In this document: positions 61,256-64,000 of the stretch, piece after piece
How positions within the stretch are numbered: the first letter of the stretch is position 1
Layout of the letters: every line of letters starts with the position of its first letter
Assembly: GCF_002165575.1 (NCBI RefSeq)
Contig: NZ_MXQF01000005.1
Coordinates: 62,001 to 126,000, forward strand
DNA length: 64,000 nucleotides
Reading direction: 5' to 3'
Origin: Pseudoalteromonas sp. A601
GTDB lineage: Bacteria > Pseudomonadota > Gammaproteobacteria > Enterobacterales > Alteromonadaceae
Notes under the pieces: model-generated
The model's input: only the letters and a program-made list of their open reading frames with translations
Told to the model about the DNA's origin: nothing
Database searches by the model: none
Program-made: the position numbers and the translations under genes

Positions 61256-61987
61256 ATGAGTAAATCAGCCCAACTTTTTAGAATGGCAACAGATGAGCAT
61301 ATTTGTCCGTTTGGTTTAAAATCAAAAGACCTACTAGAGCGAGAGGGATATACAGTTGATGATCAGCTTTTAACTTCTCGAGAGCAAACAGATGAATTTA
61401 AAAAACAACACAGTGTAGAAACTACACCTCAAGCATTTATTGATAATAAACGTATAGGTGGCTACGACGATTTACGTGATTACTTTAATAAGCCACAAGC
61501 AGCCCAAGAAGGTACAACTTACACGCCCGTGATTGCGATTTTTTCGGTTAGTTTTTTGCTTAGTGTGGCATTTAGTTTTGCATCGGATAATAGCTTATTA
61601 TCAATGCAAACCGCTGAACTGTTTGTAGCCCTAACAATGGCAGTGTTAGCAATACAAAAGCTTCAAGACTTATTTAGCTTTACTAATTCATTTATAACCT
61701 ATGACTTAGTCGCTATGAAAGTAGTCAGGTACGCTTATGTTTACCCATTTTTAGAAGCATTTGTTGGCATTGGAATGATAGCCGGGTTACCAGCCTATAT
61801 TATTGCCCCTATTTCATTATTCATAGGTGGGGTTGGTGCTGTTTCAGTGATAAAAGCAGTCTATATAGATAAACGAGAGTTAAAATGTGCGTGTGTAGGC
61901 GGTGACAGTAACGTACCACTAGGGTTTATCTCTCTAACAGAAAACTTATTTATGATAGCTGCCGGTATTTGGATGTTTGTTAGGTAA
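61256..61987 (+). CDS. Glutaredoxin-like domain fused to MauE/DoxX-type membrane domain
   Basis: The 243-residue protein has an N-terminal thioredoxin-fold glutaredoxin-like domain (residues 1-80; DEHICPFGLKSKDLL where a single Cys, C18, replaces the usual pair, and TTPQAFIDNKRIGGYDDL) fused to four membrane helices of the MauE/DoxX redox type, with CACVGG (C-x-C) near residue 215. It is a monothiol-type redox partner in the membrane. It follows the DUF305 gene by 28 bp. Similar fusions appear near copper genes, where redox of cysteine-copper proteins is plausible; this is inference. Confidence 0.82.
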   Translation: MSKSAQLFRMATDEHICPFGLKSKDLLEREGYTVDDQLLTSREQTDEFKKQHSVETTPQAFIDNKRIGGYDDLRDYFNKPQAAQEGTTYTPVIAIFSVSFLLSVAFSFASDNSLLSMQTAELFVALTMAVLAIQKLQDLFSFTNSFITYDLVAMKVVRYAYVYPFLEAFVGIGMIAGLPAYIIAPISLFIGGVGAVSVIKAVYIDKRELKCACVGGDSNVPLGFISLTENLFMIAAGIWMFVR

Positions 61988-62034
61988 ATAACAGCTTTAA
62001 TTTAAAAATATGATGACGAGCTTATTTATAGCAC

Positions 62035-62063
62035 GAACCAGATTCAGTAGTTGAGTCTGGTTC
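62035..62063 (+). terminator. Hairpin after the glutaredoxin-MauE gene
   Basis: An 11-bp stem (GAACCAGATTC / GAGTCTGGTTC, one G-T pair) with a 7-nt loop lies 48 bp after the stop codon. No T run follows, so termination is inferred. Confidence 0.5.
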
Positions 62064-62297
62064 TGCCTGAACTTAAAATGCCATCAATTTGCTCTGGCTT
62101 CTCTAAGGTATCTTGAAGTTACAACGAGACTAAAGTTTTTTATCAATTGCATGATTTAAAAAAGCACTAGCCCTCTAATTTTATTAAATAGATCTAATCT
62201 AAATTTGATTCCAGAATTCTTTTGGCAATAAATTTTTAATCATCCTAGTGTTTAAGAATTTATAAATTTAATTAATAAATTTTGTGAAATTTTTCTA

Positions 62298-62325
62298 GTC
62301 CGCTTAGAGCGATAAGCGGTCGTTA
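62298..62325. repeat. Short palindrome related to the dispersed element
   Basis: GTCCGCTTA-GAGCGA-TAAGCGGTC resembles the outer arms of copies A-C without the long core, followed by GTTAGC as in copy A (GTTAGA). Confidence 0.5.
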
Positions 62326-62553
62326 GCAGTTACTTTTCAATTTCGTCAAAATATATATTGCCTGCATAGTCAAGAAAACGACCGAATCGCTCGTTTTTGT
62401 CCTGAAGTAAAAACCAGAACTACTGTATTTTGGTAGTGCTGGCAAATAGTTAAGAAGTTTGTTACAAGTGGGTAATTAAGATAAACGAGCGACGCTGTGG
62501 TAGAAGAACGTGCGATTCGCTCGCTATAAACATCCTATATGCTCTAGGAAATT

Positions 62554-62961
62554 ATGAAATATCTAGTCAAACTTTATCTTGTTTTGCTCATGGTGGGCTG
62601 CACTTCAACTATTCAGCATGAATTACCTGGAGAAAAAATTTCAACTAGAAAGGCTGCAGATTTTAATGAAAAATCTGATGTTCCAAAGTGGGTCAGTAAG
62701 AATAAGAGCCTAATTGAATCACATTTATTTGTTTGCGAAACTTGTTTCGGTCACAAAGTGCAAGTGCATATAAATATTGATGATAATGGTTATCTAAAGT
62801 TTTCTAAAATCGTGCGTTCTACGGGCCAAAAAGAGCTAGAAAAAGAAGCGTTAAAAGCCATTAAATCTTCGGAACCGTTTGATATTTCGTACCTAAGTGA
62901 AGCAGACAAGAAAGTAGTACAAAATATAATATTTACCTTCGCCCCAGAAAAGAACACTTAA
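62554..62961 (+). CDS. Lipoprotein with TonB C-terminal-like domain
   Basis: The 135-residue protein has a lipobox (LLMVGC, acylated Cys16) and a TonB-C-like domain (KVQVHINIDDNGYLKFSKIV, ALKAIKSSEPFD, NIIFTFAP), similar to the C-terminal part of TonB. A CxxC pair (CETCFG) is present before the domain. There is no membrane helix or Pro-rich linker as in TonB. It stands alone between gene-free stretches and is probably a periplasmic lipoprotein of unknown function. Confidence 0.82.
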   Translation: MKYLVKLYLVLLMVGCTSTIQHELPGEKISTRKAADFNEKSDVPKWVSKNKSLIESHLFVCETCFGHKVQVHINIDDNGYLKFSKIVRSTGQKELEKEALKAIKSSEPFDISYLSEADKKVVQNIIFTFAPEKNT

Positions 62962-63388
62962 CAAGTGACTAAGGTTATGAGTGTCCGCTTATGGCACTCT
63001 CCAGCCACTCGATAAAATAATAATTGATAAAGTGTTTTTCTCCGCCTGATGGCTCTTAGCTTATCCGACCTACTCTGGCACTAACTGAAAATACTCTTAC
63101 TCTAAATTTAAAGTTAAGCTCTAATCAAAAAATATCAATTTTTGTGCCCTACTTTGCTTCAAATTGTAGTTATTATTCTCAATCTGTGACTCAAAATCAG
63201 CTTAAGTGATGGTACCCACAAACCCAAACCCGATATCTTATATTTCATAATTTATACGTTGATATTTGTCGAATTAAAATATTTTAACTAGCTTAAAGGC
63301 TGGCTGGTCAGTAACTTACATACATATAAAACTAAAAAGCACCCTGATTAACTCAGAGCGCTTTGCGTTTAGGACAAATAAACAAGGG
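62962..63388. other. Gene-free region with a partial palindrome copy
   Basis: No gene is apparent. GTGTCCGCTTATGGCACTC at 62981-62999 matches the left arm of the dispersed element. A hairpin terminator for the minus-strand pair lies at 63336-63364. Confidence 0.55.
63336..63364 (-). terminator. Probable terminator of the two-gene minus-strand unit
   Basis: A 12-bp imperfect stem (AAAGCACCCTGA / TCAGAGCGCTTT, two mismatches) with a 5-nt loop is followed on the minus strand by a U tract (A run at 63334-63338). Confidence 0.55.
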
Positions 63389-63634
63389 TTATACAAATTT
63401 AATAAGGAGATGCTTAAGCATGACCTTCATGCTTGGGGTGTTACTTTTTCGATAATATTCGTAGTTATAGATACCTGTTATCATTCTAGTGCAAAAAAAA
63501 CTTAGAGCGATAAACCAAGCGAAGTTTTCAGTGGATTGGAACTGTAAACACAATATAGCTGAGCCACTAAATGCGATAATCGAATAGGTAATTTCTATTC
63601 GATATTGGCTAAAAGCCTTTAAAATTTTGGACAT
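63389..63634 (-). CDS. Small two-helix membrane protein
   Basis: The 81-residue protein (MSKILKAFSQYRIEITYS) has two hydrophobic segments (SIIAFSGSAILCLQF and FAWFIALSFFCTRMITGI) and a basic C-terminus. I do not recognise a family. Its ATG overlaps the stop of the upstream gene by one base (TAATG), indicating coupled translation. No function can be assigned. Confidence 0.6.
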   Translation of the reverse strand: MSKILKAFSQYRIEITYSIIAFSGSAILCLQFQSTENFAWFIALSFFCTRMITGIYNYEYYRKSNTPSMKVMLKHLLIKFV

Positions 63635-63831
63635 TAAAAACCGTCATCAAAAGCATCAAAAGAATCATGTTCTATAGAGTCACCTATCGACTCTTCAATT
63701 TCATAAACAGTCATTACCCTGTCTGGCTGGCCCACCACATTGCCACCAACATCTACGATATTAGTACTGGCATTTGTGATAGGTAGTCCTGTTGTTGGAT
63801 TAATAGCAATATCATTAGCGTCGTTTTTCAT
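63634..63831 (-). CDS. Small acidic hypothetical protein
   Basis: The 65-residue protein is acidic at its C-terminus (YEIEESIGDSIEHDSFDAFDDGF) with a start rich in Asn/Asp/Thr. No family is recognised, and there is no membrane segment. It is the first gene of a coupled pair with the membrane protein. It might be a small antitoxin-like or regulatory protein, but nothing supports this directly. Confidence 0.55.
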   Translation of the reverse strand: MKNDANDIAINPTTGLPITNASTNIVDVGGNVVGQPDRVMTVYEIEESIGDSIEHDSFDAFDDGF

Positions 63832-64000
63832 TTTTAAACCTTAATAATCATTAATTAATGCTTTCAAATTTAATGATTTCGTGATAAAAAACAAACTTGT
63901 TTGACTGCGCAGCTCAGCAACAAACAGTTTGAATAAGGCATTCACTTTTCTTCTATTTTCACTTAATTTTTTTAGTAAAAACCCTCTCCTCTTTATCTAA

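Larger units (their letters stand above)
61988..62553. other. Gene-free region right of the copper cluster
   Basis: No credible gene. It holds the hairpin at 62035-62063 after the copper operon, a palindrome fragment at 62298-62325, and otherwise AT-rich sequence. Confidence 0.6.

Overview
The window looks like chromosomal DNA of a marine gammaproteobacterium, most likely Pseudoalteromonas or a close Alteromonadales relative. The base composition is AT-rich. Housekeeping genes (aspS, uvrB, queC/queE, the rsxABCDGE-nth cluster) have gammaproteobacterial forms, and four identical tRNA-Asn genes stand in tandem. The genus is an inference from gene content, not a measured identity.

Layout. 1-20.5 kb is an ordinary core region: the end of an rhlE helicase, a 2-oxoglutarate oxygenase, a hydrolase/OsmC fusion, a pentapeptide-repeat protein, aspS, a DUF72 and a YgjP-like gene, a TonB receptor preceded by a small Cys-rich secreted protein, queE/queC, and a minus-strand run of MATE exporter, uvrB and two methyltransferases. 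20.5-22 kb is gene-free DNA with an inverted pair of DnaA-box sequences, followed by the four tRNA-Asn genes. 22-31 kb holds a degenerate GGDEF/EAL receptor (LapD type) and the rsxABCDGE-nth cluster, with a Fur-box-like site upstream and seven Ala/Lys-rich repeats in the RsxC tail.

31-63 kb is an accessory region built mainly around metals and defence. Two tripartite heavy-metal RND exporters are divergently arranged around one control region, with two cation diffusion facilitators and a CadR-type MerR-family regulator. Two promoters 9 kb apart, both TTGACT-N19-TAT(A/A)(C/G)T with the same CTATAG-N3-CTATAG operator, suggest one metal regulon. Next to it lie a doubly broken transglutaminase gene and the remains of a mercury-resistance locus: merR with a stop at codon 2, an intact-looking mer operator, and a frameshifted merC with a stop. 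Then come a Gabija-like defence pair (OLD/TOPRIM nuclease plus UvrD helicase, both unusually long) and a coiled-coil/TIR protein, bracketed by copies of a roughly 60-bp imperfect palindrome. A CusRS-type two-component system follows, divergent from copABCD, with four extra genes (NTF2-like, DUF411, DUF305, glutaredoxin-MauE fusion) that probably extend copper handling. The right end has an orphan TonB-C lipoprotein and a two-gene unit of unknown function.

Points most worth a second look are the shared CadR-type regulon, a recurrent family of small secreted Cys/His-rich proteins ending in Arg-Pro-Pro beside metal-transport genes, the decaying mer locus, the enlarged Gabija plus TIR block with its flanking palindromes, and the copper accessory module.
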